Origin: Streptomyces griseocarneus
GTDB taxonomy: Bacteria; Actinomycetota; Actinomycetes; Streptomycetales; Streptomycetaceae
Direction of reading: 5' to 3'
NCBI GenBank assembly: GCA_003674045.1
Contig: PENC01000033.1
Location: forward strand, 1-64,000
Length of the DNA: 64,000 nucleotides
Part shown: piece after piece, positions 32,691-41,462 of the stretch
Position numbering within the stretch: the stretch's first letter is position 1
How the letters are laid out: each line of letters starts with the position of its first letter
Program-made: the position numbers and the translations under genes
Notes under the pieces: generated by a model
Told to the model about the DNA's origin: nothing
The model's database searches: none
What the model saw: the letters and a program-made list of their open reading frames with translations, nothing else

Positions 32691-33624
32691 ATGTCCGTCC
32701 CCGAACTGATCCGTATCGTCTCGCGCGACTCACCCATGGCCCTGGCCCAAGTGGAGCGCGTCCGCGGCGAACTGGCCGCGCTCCACCCCGGCATCCGCAC
32801 CACCGTCGTCCCCGTGCGGACGACCGGCGACACATGGCAGGGCGACCTCGCCGCGGTCGAGGGGAAGGGGGCGTTCACCAAGGAGGTCGACGCCGCCCTC
32901 CTCACGGGCGAGGCCGACCTCGCCGTGCACTGCGTCAAGGACATCCCGGCCGACCGCCCCCTCCCCGCGGGCACGGCCTTCGCGGCCTTCCTCGCCCGCG
33001 ACGACATCCGCGACGCCCTCGTCCACCCCGGCGGCCGCACCCTCGGCGAACTCCCCCCGGGCACCCGCGTCGGCACCTCGTCGGTGCGCCGCACCGCCCA
33101 GCTCGCCGCCTCCCACCCGCACCTGGACTGCGTCCCCTTCCGCGGCAACGCCAACAGACGGCTGGAGAAGCTCGCCGCGGGCGAGGCCGACGCGCTGCTC
33201 CTCGCCGCCTCCGGCCTGGAGCGCATCGGCCGCACGGACGTGATCACCGAGATCCTGCCGGTCGACGTGATGTGCCCGCCGATCGGCGCCGGCATCCTCG
33301 CCCTCCAGTGCCGCGAGGACGACAGCGAGCTCATCGACGCCGTCAGCGGCCTCGGCGACCCCGCCACCCACCGCGAGGCCACCGCCGAGCGGATGTTCCT
33401 GCACGTGCTCCAGGGCCACTGCAACAGCCCCATCGCCGGATACGCCAAGGCGGAGCGCGGCGGCGCTGTCGCTGCGGGCCCGCGTCTTCACCCCCGACGG
33501 CAAGCGGGTCCTCGACGCCCACGAGTGGGCGGGCCCCCTCGACCCCGCCACGCTCGGCACCTCCGTGGCGGTCGCCCTGCTGCGCCAGGGCGCGCGCGAG
33601 CTGATCGACGGCATCGAGCACTGA
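32691..33624 (+). pseudogene. hemC: Hydroxymethylbilane synthase with a frameshift near the C terminus
   Basis: Porphobilinogen deaminase of tetrapyrrole synthesis. The N-terminal domains are intact (RIVSRDSPMALAQVERVRGE, GKGAFTKEVDAALL, GTSSVRRTAQLA) and the dipyrromethane cofactor Cys is in LQGHCNSPIAGYA. At about 33458-33466 (GCGGCGGCGCT) the frame breaks. Normal HemC sequence (LSLRARVFTPDGKRVLDAHE, ending ARELIDGIEH) continues in the next frame to the TGA at 33622. The span is 934 bp, one more than a multiple of three. Unlinked to other hem genes, so probably a second copy. A sequencing error is possible. Confidence 0.8.
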
Positions 33625-33767
33625 CGCGGCGCGCCGGGCCCCGCCGCCCGGTGATCCACCCCCTACCCAGGTATCACCCGAGGCTTGGCTCCCCGGTGTG
33701 ACGTGCGACGACGTGCCCGCTCCCTACTTTTCCCCTCGTCGAACCACGGCACGAGGGAGAGAAGAAC

Positions 33768-34913
33768 ATGGGCCGCTTCAAGCGCACGCTGGTCGCCGCC
33801 GCGCTGGCGACGACGGTCATCGCGGGCACGGCAGGCTGGGCCGGCGGCAGTCAGCAGACCGCCGTCACGGGCCCCCCGCCCGGCACCGCGTCGTGGCGCG
33901 CCGACCACTCCCTCCACCGCGAGCTGCCCGACCCGGCCACCGCCGCGCCGGGCGCGGTCGCCGCCTTCTTCGCGTCGCTCACCGAAACCCAGCGGCACGA
34001 CCTCGCGGCCCGCCACCCTCTGGTCGTGGGCAACCTCGACGGCGCCCCGGTGACCCTGCGGTACGAGGCCAACGCACGGGCCATCGCCGCCGAGCGCGCC
34101 GACGCCCTGACCCGTGCCGCCGACGGCGAGCGCACCGACGGCGAGCGGCAGCGGGCCCGGGAGCGGGCCGCGCACTGCGCGGAACTCCTGCGCCCCGGCC
34201 GCCAGATCCTCGCCTTCGACCCGCGCGGCCGGGGCCAGGTCGCCGAGGTGTACGGAGACTGGGACGCGGCCCGGCGCACCGCCGTGGTCGTCCCCGGCTC
34301 GGACATCGACCTCGCCTCCTTCGACCGCGCGAAGGACCCGTACGGCACGCCCGCGGGCATGGCGCGCTCGCTGCGGGCCGAGATGACGCGACTGGCGCCG
34401 GACACCCCCAACGCCGTCGTCGCGTGGGCGGGTTACACCACCCCCGTGGGCGTCGGCCTCGACGCGGCGGGCGGCAGGCTCGCCGAGGCGGGCGCCCCGC
34501 GCCTCGCACGCCTCCTGGCCGGGCTGGGCGGCGCGCACGCCCCGGCGGTCTACTGCCACAGCTACGGCTCGGTCGTCTGCGGCCTGGCCGCCCGCGACCT
34601 CGGCGCGGACGAGGCCGCCGACCTCGTCGTGCTCGGCAGCCCCGGCGTGCGCGCCGACTCCGCGGCCGGCCTGCACACCGGGGCCCGCGTCTGGGCCGTC
34701 CGCCGCAACGGTGACGACTGGATCGGCAACATCCCTAACGTCGAGCTGTTCGGCCTCGGACACGGCACGGACCCCACGTCGGCGGAGTTCGGCGCCCGCG
34801 TCGTGTCCTCCGGCGGCTCCCACGGGCACTCGGGCTACTTCGCCCCCGGGACGGAGTCGCTGCGCAACTCCGCGGAGATAGCGCTGGGGCGCTATGCGGA
34901 GGCGCTGCGCTGA
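33768..34913 (+). CDS. Secreted DUF1023-type alpha/beta hydrolase, 381 aa
   Basis: A signal peptide (RTLVAAALATTVIAGTAGWA) is followed by an N-terminal helical part and then a hydrolase domain with VVPGSDIDLASFDRAKDPYG, the nucleophile elbow YCHSYGSVVCG, DLVVLGSPGV and a late His in SHGHSGYF. The family is common and multicopy in Streptomyces. The substrate is unknown; a lipase or esterase role is the usual guess. Confidence 0.82.
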   Translation: MGRFKRTLVAAALATTVIAGTAGWAGGSQQTAVTGPPPGTASWRADHSLHRELPDPATAAPGAVAAFFASLTETQRHDLAARHPLVVGNLDGAPVTLRYEANARAIAAERADALTRAADGERTDGERQRARERAAHCAELLRPGRQILAFDPRGRGQVAEVYGDWDAARRTAVVVPGSDIDLASFDRAKDPYGTPAGMARSLRAEMTRLAPDTPNAVVAWAGYTTPVGVGLDAAGGRLAEAGAPRLARLLAGLGGAHAPAVYCHSYGSVVCGLAARDLGADEAADLVVLGSPGVRADSAAGLHTGARVWAVRRNGDDWIGNIPNVELFGLGHGTDPTSAEFGARVVSSGGSHGHSGYFAPGTESLRNSAEIALGRYAEALR

Positions 34914-35003
34914 GCTGGCCGGGTCTGCGTCGGGTTGGTGGTCCGGCTGCGCCTGCCGGGGTGCGTCTTGTGCTTTGCGAGCGGCTGCGGGTCCGTTGTG
35001 GCT

Positions 35004-35028
35004 GGGCGCGCAGTTCCTCGCGCCCCTT
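35004..35028. repeat. Dispersed Streptomyces intergenic repeat (copy 2, inverted)
   Basis: On the minus strand it reads AGGGGCGCGAGGAACTGCGC, matching copy 1 at 25818 except for a few bases. It lies between convergent genes, where it may also act as a terminator. Confidence 0.6.
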
Positions 35029-35036
35029 TGGGCGCT

Positions 35037-36398
35037 CTATTTGTACGGGGAGACCGCGTGCTGCGCCGCGTACATCAGGGCCGGCTTCAGTTTCGGCCAG
35101 AAGTAGCCGTCCTGGCAGGAGAACGCCGGGGTGAAGCCGCCGCAGCCGCGTCCGTCGACGTCGCCGATCTCGATCGTGAAGCTGGCCACGCCGAGCTTGT
35201 CGTAGGTCCAGTCGTCGGTGCCGCCGGACGCGTCGTAGAGGATCTCCCCGGCCTGCCCGGACTGATAGCCCGTCATCGAACCCAGCTGCCCGGCCAGGGC
35301 GCGCAGCGCGGCGTCGTTGCCGGTGTGCACGGTGTGGTCGGACTCCCAGGGGAGGAGGACCATGCTGGCGTCGCTGTGCATGCTGATCATCATGCCGCGG
35401 GCGTCGGCGGGTGCCGGGTCGCTGTCGCCGGTGCCGGTGCGCACGGCCGGGAACAGCTGCCGGAAGAGGCTCTCCAGCCCGGAGTTCTCCGGTTCGGAGT
35501 CGGCGGCGGGGCCGAGGTAGGTCTCGCTGCACGGCTGCGGCGACGTGCCGAGGCCGCCCCAGTGGGTGCCCGCGTTGCGGTTGAGGTCGACGCCGGTCTG
35601 CCCGAGCCAGCCGCAGGAGCCGCCCTGGGCGTCGTCGGCGTTCTTGCGCTGGAGCACCGGGCTGTTGCCGCCACTGGCGACGATGTCCACGCCGTCGGGG
35701 TTGGCGATGGGCACGACCCACATCTCGGTGGTGTCCATCAGCTTGGTGACGTCCGGGTCCTTGCCGTAGTCGTTCGTCAGCTCGTCGATCCAGCGCCAGG
35801 AGACCTCGCCGGTGGTGATCTCGCGGGCGTGGATCTGGCTCATGAGGAAGAAGCGCGGCTTGGACGAGTTGGGGTCGAGCTTGCAGTCGCCCTGCTGCTT
35901 CCTGGTGATGCAGACGGCCTTGAGGTCGTGGCCGCCGCGGCCCTGTTTCTTGAGCCAGGACTGCCCGTACGGCACGACGGTGGCGAGGTCCGGGTGCTGG
36001 GAGGCCACTTGGTCCAGGTGCGCGTAGTGGCCGTCGACGGTGTGGTAGCCGCCGTAGTACGTGCCGCCCGCGTCCGAGGCGTGCGCCGTCGGTTTCGGTC
36101 TGGGCATCGACTGCACGGCCTTCGGCGCGAAGCCGAGGCCGCGCAGCCCCGCGGCGGTCGTCGGGTCGCCCATGACGAACAGGTCGTCGCCCTGGCGCCG
36201 TTCCAGGAGGTCGTACCCGGCGCCGATCAGCGTCTGCGCGTCCTGTGCGTGGTGGGTGGGCACCCGGTAGACGACCAGGGTGTCGGTGTCCTTGGGGCTC
36301 GCCGCCGCGGATGCCGTGTGCGGGAGGGCCGAGGCGGTGAGGGCGAGCGCTCCTGCGGCTGCTCCTGCGGCGATGGCTGCCATGCGTATGCGGGACAT
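35037..36398 (-). CDS. Secreted zinc carboxypeptidase (M14), 453 aa
   Basis: A signal peptide (MAAIAAGAAAGALALTASAL) and a propeptide-like segment to about residue 100 precede the M14 domain. Zinc ligands are in SQIHAREITTGE (His, Glu) and MISMHSD (His). GVDLNRNAGTHWGG binds substrate, and FTIEIGDVDG supplies the catalytic Glu. It would cut C-terminal residues from extracellular peptides. Six or more cysteines suggest disulfides. The frame runs on upstream into the SDR remnant but without a good start. Confidence 0.9.
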   Translation of the reverse strand: MSRIRMAAIAAGAAAGALALTASALPHTASAAASPKDTDTLVVYRVPTHHAQDAQTLIGAGYDLLERRQGDDLFVMGDPTTAAGLRGLGFAPKAVQSMPRPKPTAHASDAGGTYYGGYHTVDGHYAHLDQVASQHPDLATVVPYGQSWLKKQGRGGHDLKAVCITRKQQGDCKLDPNSSKPRFFLMSQIHAREITTGEVSWRWIDELTNDYGKDPDVTKLMDTTEMWVVPIANPDGVDIVASGGNSPVLQRKNADDAQGGSCGWLGQTGVDLNRNAGTHWGGLGTSPQPCSETYLGPAADSEPENSGLESLFRQLFPAVRTGTGDSDPAPADARGMMISMHSDASMVLLPWESDHTVHTGNDAALRALAGQLGSMTGYQSGQAGEILYDASGGTDDWTYDKLGVASFTIEIGDVDGRGCGGFTPAFSCQDGYFWPKLKPALMYAAQHAVSPYK

Positions 36399-36449
36399 GA
36401 GGCGTCCTTCCGTGGGGGGAGAGACACATGCGCCGCGGGTGAGGATGGC

Positions 36450-36761
36450 ATGGGCACGCCAAGAAGAGAAGAGGCGGAACGGGCCGTCCCGGTCAACTCC
36501 AGCCTGCGCGCGGCCCTCACGTCCTTCACCAAGCTCTACGCCGACCGCTACGCCGCGCACGGCATCCGCATGAACAGCGTCCTCCCCGGCCACGTCGACA
36601 GCCGGCCCGAGGACCCCGAGTTCCTCGCCCGCATTCCCGCGGGCCGCTATGCCACCGTCGCGGAGGTGGGCAAGCTCGCCGCGTTCCTCGTCTCCGACGC
36701 GGCGGCCTACGTCAACGGCGAGTCCATCCGCATCGACGGCGGGGCGGCCCGGTCGCTCTGA
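36450..36761 (+). pseudogene. Truncated short-chain dehydrogenase remnant
   Basis: Only the C-terminal third of an SDR remains: LTSFTKLYADRYAAHGIRMN, VLPGHVDSRPEDPEF and the end VNGESIRIDGGAARSL. The cofactor-binding half is absent and the YxxxK region reads NSSLRAA, so the catalytic Tyr and Lys are gone. It starts abruptly after the divergent peptidase promoter. It is probably a dead remnant left by a deletion. Confidence 0.75.
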
Positions 36762-36871
36762 GCGAAATGGTTTGGAGGGGATTCACGGCGCTCCTTAGGG
36801 TGGACCGCCGTGACAGACTCCACCACGCCCCGTCCCCCCACCTCCGCACTCCTCCCCGAAACGCGCACCCC

Positions 36872-38209
36872 GTGACCGCCGGGGCGATATCCGGCCGAGG
36901 CTCGCGGCGCAGTGTCCGGCCGCTCGCCGGGGTGCTCGGTGCCGTGGCCGTGGCGGTCACCGGGACGCGGGTCTCCGCCATCGCGCTGCCGTGGTTCGTG
37001 CTCGTGACCACGGGGAGCGCCACGCAGACCGGGCTCGTCGCGTTCTGTGAGATGACGCCGTACGTCCTGGTCAAGATGTTCACCGGGCCGCTCGTCGACC
37101 GGGCCGGGCCGCGGACCGTCTCGTGGGCCGCCGACGCGCTCAGTGCCTGCGCCGCCGGGCTCATCCCGCTCTTCCACGCGCTCGGGCTGCTGCATTTCTG
37201 GCTTCTGCTCGCGCTGGTCGCGGTGATCGGGGCGGCGCGCGGGCCCGGGGACCTCGCCAAGGAGGTCATGGTCCCGGAGGCGGCCGACCTCAGCCGCGTA
37301 CCCCTGGAGCGCGCTACCGGGTTCTCCGGTGTCACCGAGCGGCTCGCGTCCACGGTCGGCCCCGCGGCGGGCGGCGCGCTCGTGGCCTGGCTCGGGCCGA
37401 TGACGGGGCTGGTGCTCAACGCGGCCTGCTTCGCCCTCGGTTCGCTGGTGGTCGCGGCGGTGCTGCCCCGCGGCATGGGCCGTGCCGCCGTCCCCGGAGC
37501 GGATACGGGGGATACGGGGGACTCGGCGGACGACCCCGGCTACTGGCGCCGCTTCCGTGAAGGCTTCACCTTCCTGCGCGGCGAACCCCTGCTGCTCACC
37601 GTCATCGTCATGGTCGGCATCACCAACCTCATCGAGGCCGGCTTCGCGACCGTCCTCATCCCCGTGTGGGCCGACGAATCCGGCGGCGGCCCCGCCGCCA
37701 TCGGACTGATCAGCGCTGTCTCCGGCGTCGTGGCGGTCGCCGGAAGCCTCGTCGCCGCGGCCGTCGCGCACCGGCTGCGCCGCCGCCTCGTCTTCTTCGC
37801 CGGCTTCCTGCTCGCGGGCGCCCCCAAGTTCCTCGCCCTCGCCTTCGGCGCGCCGATGTGGGCCGTCCTCGCGGTCTTCGCCGTCAGCGGCTTCGGCGGC
37901 GGATTCCTCAACCCGATCATCGGCGCGATCTCCTTCGAACGCGTACCGCGCTCCCTCCTCGGGCGCGTCAGGGCCCTGGGCGACTCCCTCGCCTGGTCGG
38001 GCATCCCGCTCGGCGGCCTGCTCGCCGGAGCCGCCGTCACCGCCGCGGGCCTCGCCCCTGTGCTGCTGGCGAGCGGAGCCCTTTACTTCCTCACCACCAA
38101 CCTGGCCGCCCTGCGCCCCGAGTGGCGCGAGATGGACCGGACACGTGGCAAGGGCCGCGCCCCGGACACCCCGGCACCGGCAGCGGAGCCGGAACCGAAT
38201 CCCTCATAG
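36872..38209 (+). CDS. MFS transporter, 445 aa
   Basis: Twelve membrane segments of the major facilitator type, e.g. VLGAVAVAVTGTRVSAIALP, ALVAVIGAARGPGDLAKEVM and GISFERV-like loops, with a cytoplasmic loop rich in D/G/T near residue 210. It resembles multidrug exporters of the MefA/enterobactin-exporter group. The GTG at 36872 overlaps a 21-codon reading frame starting at 36810 with a good AGGGTGG. That peptide (VTDSTTPRPPTSALLPETRT) looks like the natural N terminus, so a frameshift may separate the two. Confidence 0.82.
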   Translation: MTAGAISGRGSRRSVRPLAGVLGAVAVAVTGTRVSAIALPWFVLVTTGSATQTGLVAFCEMTPYVLVKMFTGPLVDRAGPRTVSWAADALSACAAGLIPLFHALGLLHFWLLLALVAVIGAARGPGDLAKEVMVPEAADLSRVPLERATGFSGVTERLASTVGPAAGGALVAWLGPMTGLVLNAACFALGSLVVAAVLPRGMGRAAVPGADTGDTGDSADDPGYWRRFREGFTFLRGEPLLLTVIVMVGITNLIEAGFATVLIPVWADESGGGPAAIGLISAVSGVVAVAGSLVAAAVAHRLRRRLVFFAGFLLAGAPKFLALAFGAPMWAVLAVFAVSGFGGGFLNPIIGAISFERVPRSLLGRVRALGDSLAWSGIPLGGLLAGAAVTAAGLAPVLLASGALYFLTTNLAALRPEWREMDRTRGKGRAPDTPAPAAEPEPNPS

Positions 38210-38229
38210 GGGCGGGTACGGAGGAGGGG

Positions 38230-38316
38230 GTGGATGTCCGGTTCACGACTGTGGGGGAGCCGTGAAGGGCGTACAGAATGCGCCCTGACCGCCGAGGAAC
38301 AGCGCCGGACATCCAC
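38230..38316. repeat. Widely spaced perfect inverted repeat before a secreted-protein gene
   Basis: GTGGATGTCCGG (38230-38241) and CCGGACATCCAC (38305-38316) are exact reverse complements 63 bp apart. They lie between the MFS gene end and the start of the secreted protein, so an operator or looping site is possible. Confidence 0.5.
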
Positions 38317-38339
38317 TCATCCACCTGTGAGGATCCGCC

Positions 38340-38882
38340 ATGCGCTCTGCCAAGCTCGCCGCCCTGGCCGGAGCGGCCGCCCTGGCCGCCGCCACCGCGC
38401 TCCTGGCCGCCCCCACCGCCGCGCACGCCGCGGGCCCCGCCACCCACCCCGGCATGACCTGGGCCAAGCTGGCCGACGGGCCCGACGGCACCGTCCAGGT
38501 CGGCGGCCCGGGCGGCACCCCGAGCAATCCCTACCAGGGCGACACCCCGGCGAGCGCCGTGCTCCCCGTCCTCTGCCTGAAGGCCGACGGCAGCCCCGCC
38601 CCCGACGGCATCACCCCCGGCTTCTACAACGGCTGGGCCCAGGGCACCGTCGCCGCCAGCAGACCCGTGCGCGGCTCGCGCCTCAACAGCAGGAACGCCG
38701 CCGACAGCGTCTGCCAGGCCGAGTTCGGCGCGGGCTGGCGCATGGCCGAGTTCCACGACGGCCACTACGGCCCCGATCTGAACCAGACCGGCGGCTGGAC
38801 GTTCTGGGCCTACGGAGACCTGCCCGCCAACACCCGCCTGTGGACCGCCATCAACGACCAGCGGGCCAACCCCTGGGACTGA
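38340..38882 (+). CDS. Secreted protein of unknown function, 180 aa
   Basis: A clear signal peptide (LAALAGAAALAAATALLAAP, cleavage near AHA-AGP) precedes a mature part with GGTPSNPYQGDTP, two cysteines (LCLKADG and SVCQAEFG) and an aromatic end WTFWAYGDLPANTRLWTAIN. AFHDGHYG-like His residues (EFHDGHYGPDL) could bind metal. The family occurs in Streptomyces as a flagellin-like or adhesin-like secreted protein; no firm assignment. Confidence 0.75.
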   Translation: MRSAKLAALAGAAALAAATALLAAPTAAHAAGPATHPGMTWAKLADGPDGTVQVGGPGGTPSNPYQGDTPASAVLPVLCLKADGSPAPDGITPGFYNGWAQGTVAASRPVRGSRLNSRNAADSVCQAEFGAGWRMAEFHDGHYGPDLNQTGGWTFWAYGDLPANTRLWTAINDQRANPWD

Positions 38883-38923
38883 TGCCGGTCCGGCCGTGCG
38901 GTGCGGTGCGGTGACGGCGCCGG

Positions 38924-39973
38924 TCACACCTGCCGTTCCAGCAGATACGCGCAGAGCCCGGCGATCTCGTCCACCACCCCGTCCACGTGCGCGACCGCGC
39001 CGAGCCGGTCGCGCGCGTCGGCCACCTGACGGCGGGCCTCGGCCAGCGCGAACTCCCGTCCGCCGGCGTCCGCCACGAGCGCGGCCGCACGCTCCGCGTC
39101 GGCCGCCGACAGCGGGCCCGGCGAGCCGAGCAGCCGCGCGAGCCGGTCGCCCGCCGTCCCGTCCAGGGCCATGGCGGCCAGCACGGGCAGCGTCTTCTTC
39201 CCCCGGTGCAGATCACTGTGGACGGGCTTGCCCGTCACCAGCGGATCGCCCCAGACGCCCAGCACGTCGTCGACCGCCTGGAACGCGACCCCCAGCAGCC
39301 GCCCGGCCTCCGAGAACGCCCCCACCACCGGCGGGGACGCACCCGCGAGCGCCGGGCCCAGGGCCAGCGTGCACCCCAGCAGCGACCCCGTCTTGCGGGC
39401 CGCCATGTCCCGGTACTCGGCGACACCCACCGCTTCCGGGCCCGTCCACGGCCGCGTCTCGAACAGCAGGTCGTCCGCCTGGCCGTGCACCAGCTCGCCC
39501 AGGGTCCCGGCGAGCAGACCGACGGCCCGGCCGCCGTACTCCCCGCCCGCCTCGCTCAACGTGCGCACACCGAGCGCGAACAGCGCGTCGCCCGCGAGCA
39601 CCGCGGGCCCGGTGCCGAACGCCTTCCACACCGCGTCCCGGTGCCGCCGCCGCTCGTCACCGTCCATGACGTCGTCGTGGATCAGCGAGAACGCATGGAT
39701 CAGCTCGACCGCGACCGCCGCGGGCACGGCACGCTCCACGGGCGCCCCCACCGCCTCGACGGCGAGCACGGCGAGCGCCTGCCGTACGCCCTTGCCGCCG
39801 TTGCCGCTGCTCGGCGTACCGTCCGCCTCGCACCAGCCGAACGAGAACGCGGCCGCCCGGCGCGGCTCGGGGTGCAGACTCCCCACCGCCGCTCTGAGCG
39901 CGGGTTCGACCAGCTCCCGGCTGCGCGCGAGAACGCTGGGCACGGTCGTCCGGAGTCCGGCGTGCGTGGTCAT
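38924..39973 (-). CDS. Polyprenyl synthetase (trans-prenyltransferase), 349 aa
   Basis: Both aspartate motifs are present: LIHDDVMDGDERRR (first, DDxxD) and FQAVDDVLGVWGDP (second). KTGSLLGCTL and KKTLPVL support the E-isoprenyl synthase fold. The enzyme joins IPP to an allylic diphosphate; the chain length is not readable. No terpene cyclase sits beside it. It follows the TPR gene by 83 bp on the same strand and may share a promoter. Confidence 0.9.
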   Translation of the reverse strand: MTTHAGLRTTVPSVLARSRELVEPALRAAVGSLHPEPRRAAAFSFGWCEADGTPSSGNGGKGVRQALAVLAVEAVGAPVERAVPAAVAVELIHAFSLIHDDVMDGDERRRHRDAVWKAFGTGPAVLAGDALFALGVRTLSEAGGEYGGRAVGLLAGTLGELVHGQADDLLFETRPWTGPEAVGVAEYRDMAARKTGSLLGCTLALGPALAGASPPVVGAFSEAGRLLGVAFQAVDDVLGVWGDPLVTGKPVHSDLHRGKKTLPVLAAMALDGTAGDRLARLLGSPGPLSAADAERAAALVADAGGREFALAEARRQVADARDRLGAVAHVDGVVDEIAGLCAYLLERQV

Positions 39974-40056
39974 CGGGCTTCTTCCTCCTGTGGTGGCCCT
40001 GTTGGCGGACCCCTGTCGAATGCGGGCGGGTGATTTCGGACGCGTGGCCGACGCCG

Positions 40057-41088
40057 TCAGCCCACCGTCAGAACGCCCAGCTCCGCACGGGCCTTGTCGA
40101 CCATCTCGCGCGCGTGCTGCAGGCCGAGCGAACCGAGCGCGCGGTGCAGCTCGTCCAGGTCGGCCGCCGTCTCGTCATGGTCACGGCCCAGCCGGGCACG
40201 CGCCTTGACCCACCCCAGGCGGGCGAGCGCCTCGCCGCGCGGTTCGCCCATGGCCCGGAACTCCTCCAGGGCACCGCTGTAGCAGTCCTCCGCCTCGGCG
40301 TACCGGCCCGCGCGGAACAGGACGTTGCCACGCATCTTGTGGTTGTACGCCAGCGCGCTGACCAGCCGCATCCGGGAGCAGATCGCCTCCGCACCGGTCA
40401 GCAGGCCGAGCGCCCGGTCCGTCTCACCGCGCAGCGACAGCACGTCCGCGATGCCGCGCAGCGCCCACGCGCGCCCGCGGGCGTCGTCCGCCCCGCCCGC
40501 GATCTCCGCGGCCTCCTCGAACATGGCCAGGGCCTTGTCGTACGCGCCGGTGTTGCGGTGCATCTGCGCGATGCCCTCCAGCGCCCATACGGTGTGCCGG
40601 GCCTCACCGCGCCGCCGGGCCTCGGCCAGCAGCTTCTCGTGCAGCTCGCCCACGGCCTGGTAGTCGCCCTGTATGCGGCCCGTCTCGGCGAGCCCCGCCA
40701 GCGAGTAGCCGCGGGCCACGACGTCCCCGCCCCGCTCGGCGAGTTCGGCCGCCAGCGACAGCCACCGCCGGGCCAGCGCGAGGGCGCCGCGCTGCCGGGC
40801 CAGCGTGCCGCCGCTCCACACGGCCCAGGCCATGGCCCCCAGGTCACCGGCCTCCCGCGCCGCCCGGTAGCTGGCCTTCCAGGCGGCCTCCGCCTCCTCG
40901 GTACGGCCCAGCCGCCGGTACGCCTCGGCGACCGCCAGCCCTGCGTGCGCCGACTCCAGTGCCGTGCCCGCCGCTTCGGCCTCCCGCCGCCGCTCCAGCG
41001 CCTTCGCCAGCACCTCTTCGAGCGAGGCGTTCACCGAGAGGTCGCCCAGGGAACCCCGGTATTCGGGTGCGAATGCCTTGCCGTACAT
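40057..41088 (-). CDS. Tetratricopeptide-repeat protein, 343 aa
   Basis: The ATG at 41088 gives a cytosolic protein built from about eight TPR-like helical pairs, e.g. AEAYRRLGRTEEAEAAWKAS, MHRNTGAYDKALAMFEEAAE and VLFRAGRYAEAEDCYSGALE. Such scaffolds mediate protein contacts. It resembles the C-terminal half of regulators without their HTH. The partner is unknown, though the polyprenyl synthase gene lies directly downstream. Confidence 0.82.
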   Translation of the reverse strand: MYGKAFAPEYRGSLGDLSVNASLEEVLAKALERRREAEAAGTALESAHAGLAVAEAYRRLGRTEEAEAAWKASYRAAREAGDLGAMAWAVWSGGTLARQRGALALARRWLSLAAELAERGGDVVARGYSLAGLAETGRIQGDYQAVGELHEKLLAEARRRGEARHTVWALEGIAQMHRNTGAYDKALAMFEEAAEIAGGADDARGRAWALRGIADVLSLRGETDRALGLLTGAEAICSRMRLVSALAYNHKMRGNVLFRAGRYAEAEDCYSGALEEFRAMGEPRGEALARLGWVKARARLGRDHDETAADLDELHRALGSLGLQHAREMVDKARAELGVLTVG

Positions 41089-41462
41089 GCCTGCCTGCCT
41101 CACTTCGGGTTCATCGACGGCGGTGAGCCGCTGATCAACGACGCTAGGCGGCCGACAGGCCGGGGAAATCCGCCCCTGAGTCGGTGTCATGTCCATCTGA
41201 AGACCGGTACGGGGGCGGGATGTCATACGTGAGACGTACGGGATGCCGTGCCTCGAAGGGGCATGGGGCGGCAATATCCGACGGATCGTCAAAACACAGG
41301 AGAGTCGCAAAAGTCAAGCAACCCAAGCACGATTCCCGGACAGCCCCGCAGGGGGTTGAACACCGTTCAGCCGGATGATCATCAACACCGCCCGAACTGG
41401 TAGCTTCGGGTCCTGATCAGGGCATGACCCTGAGCCACCCCCACCCCCGTAAGGATGCGACG
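41089..41462. other. Intergenic region between TPR and phospholipase D genes
   Basis: 374 bp with no gene. It must contain divergent promoters and includes an AT-richer patch at about 41290-41345. I could not place a confident -35/-10 pair. Confidence 0.5.

Noticed and set aside
31882..32835. Upstream extension of the PIG-L frame
   Set aside because: It crosses the cupin gene antisense; the GTG at 31881 has a good ribosome-binding site and a Tat-like signal.
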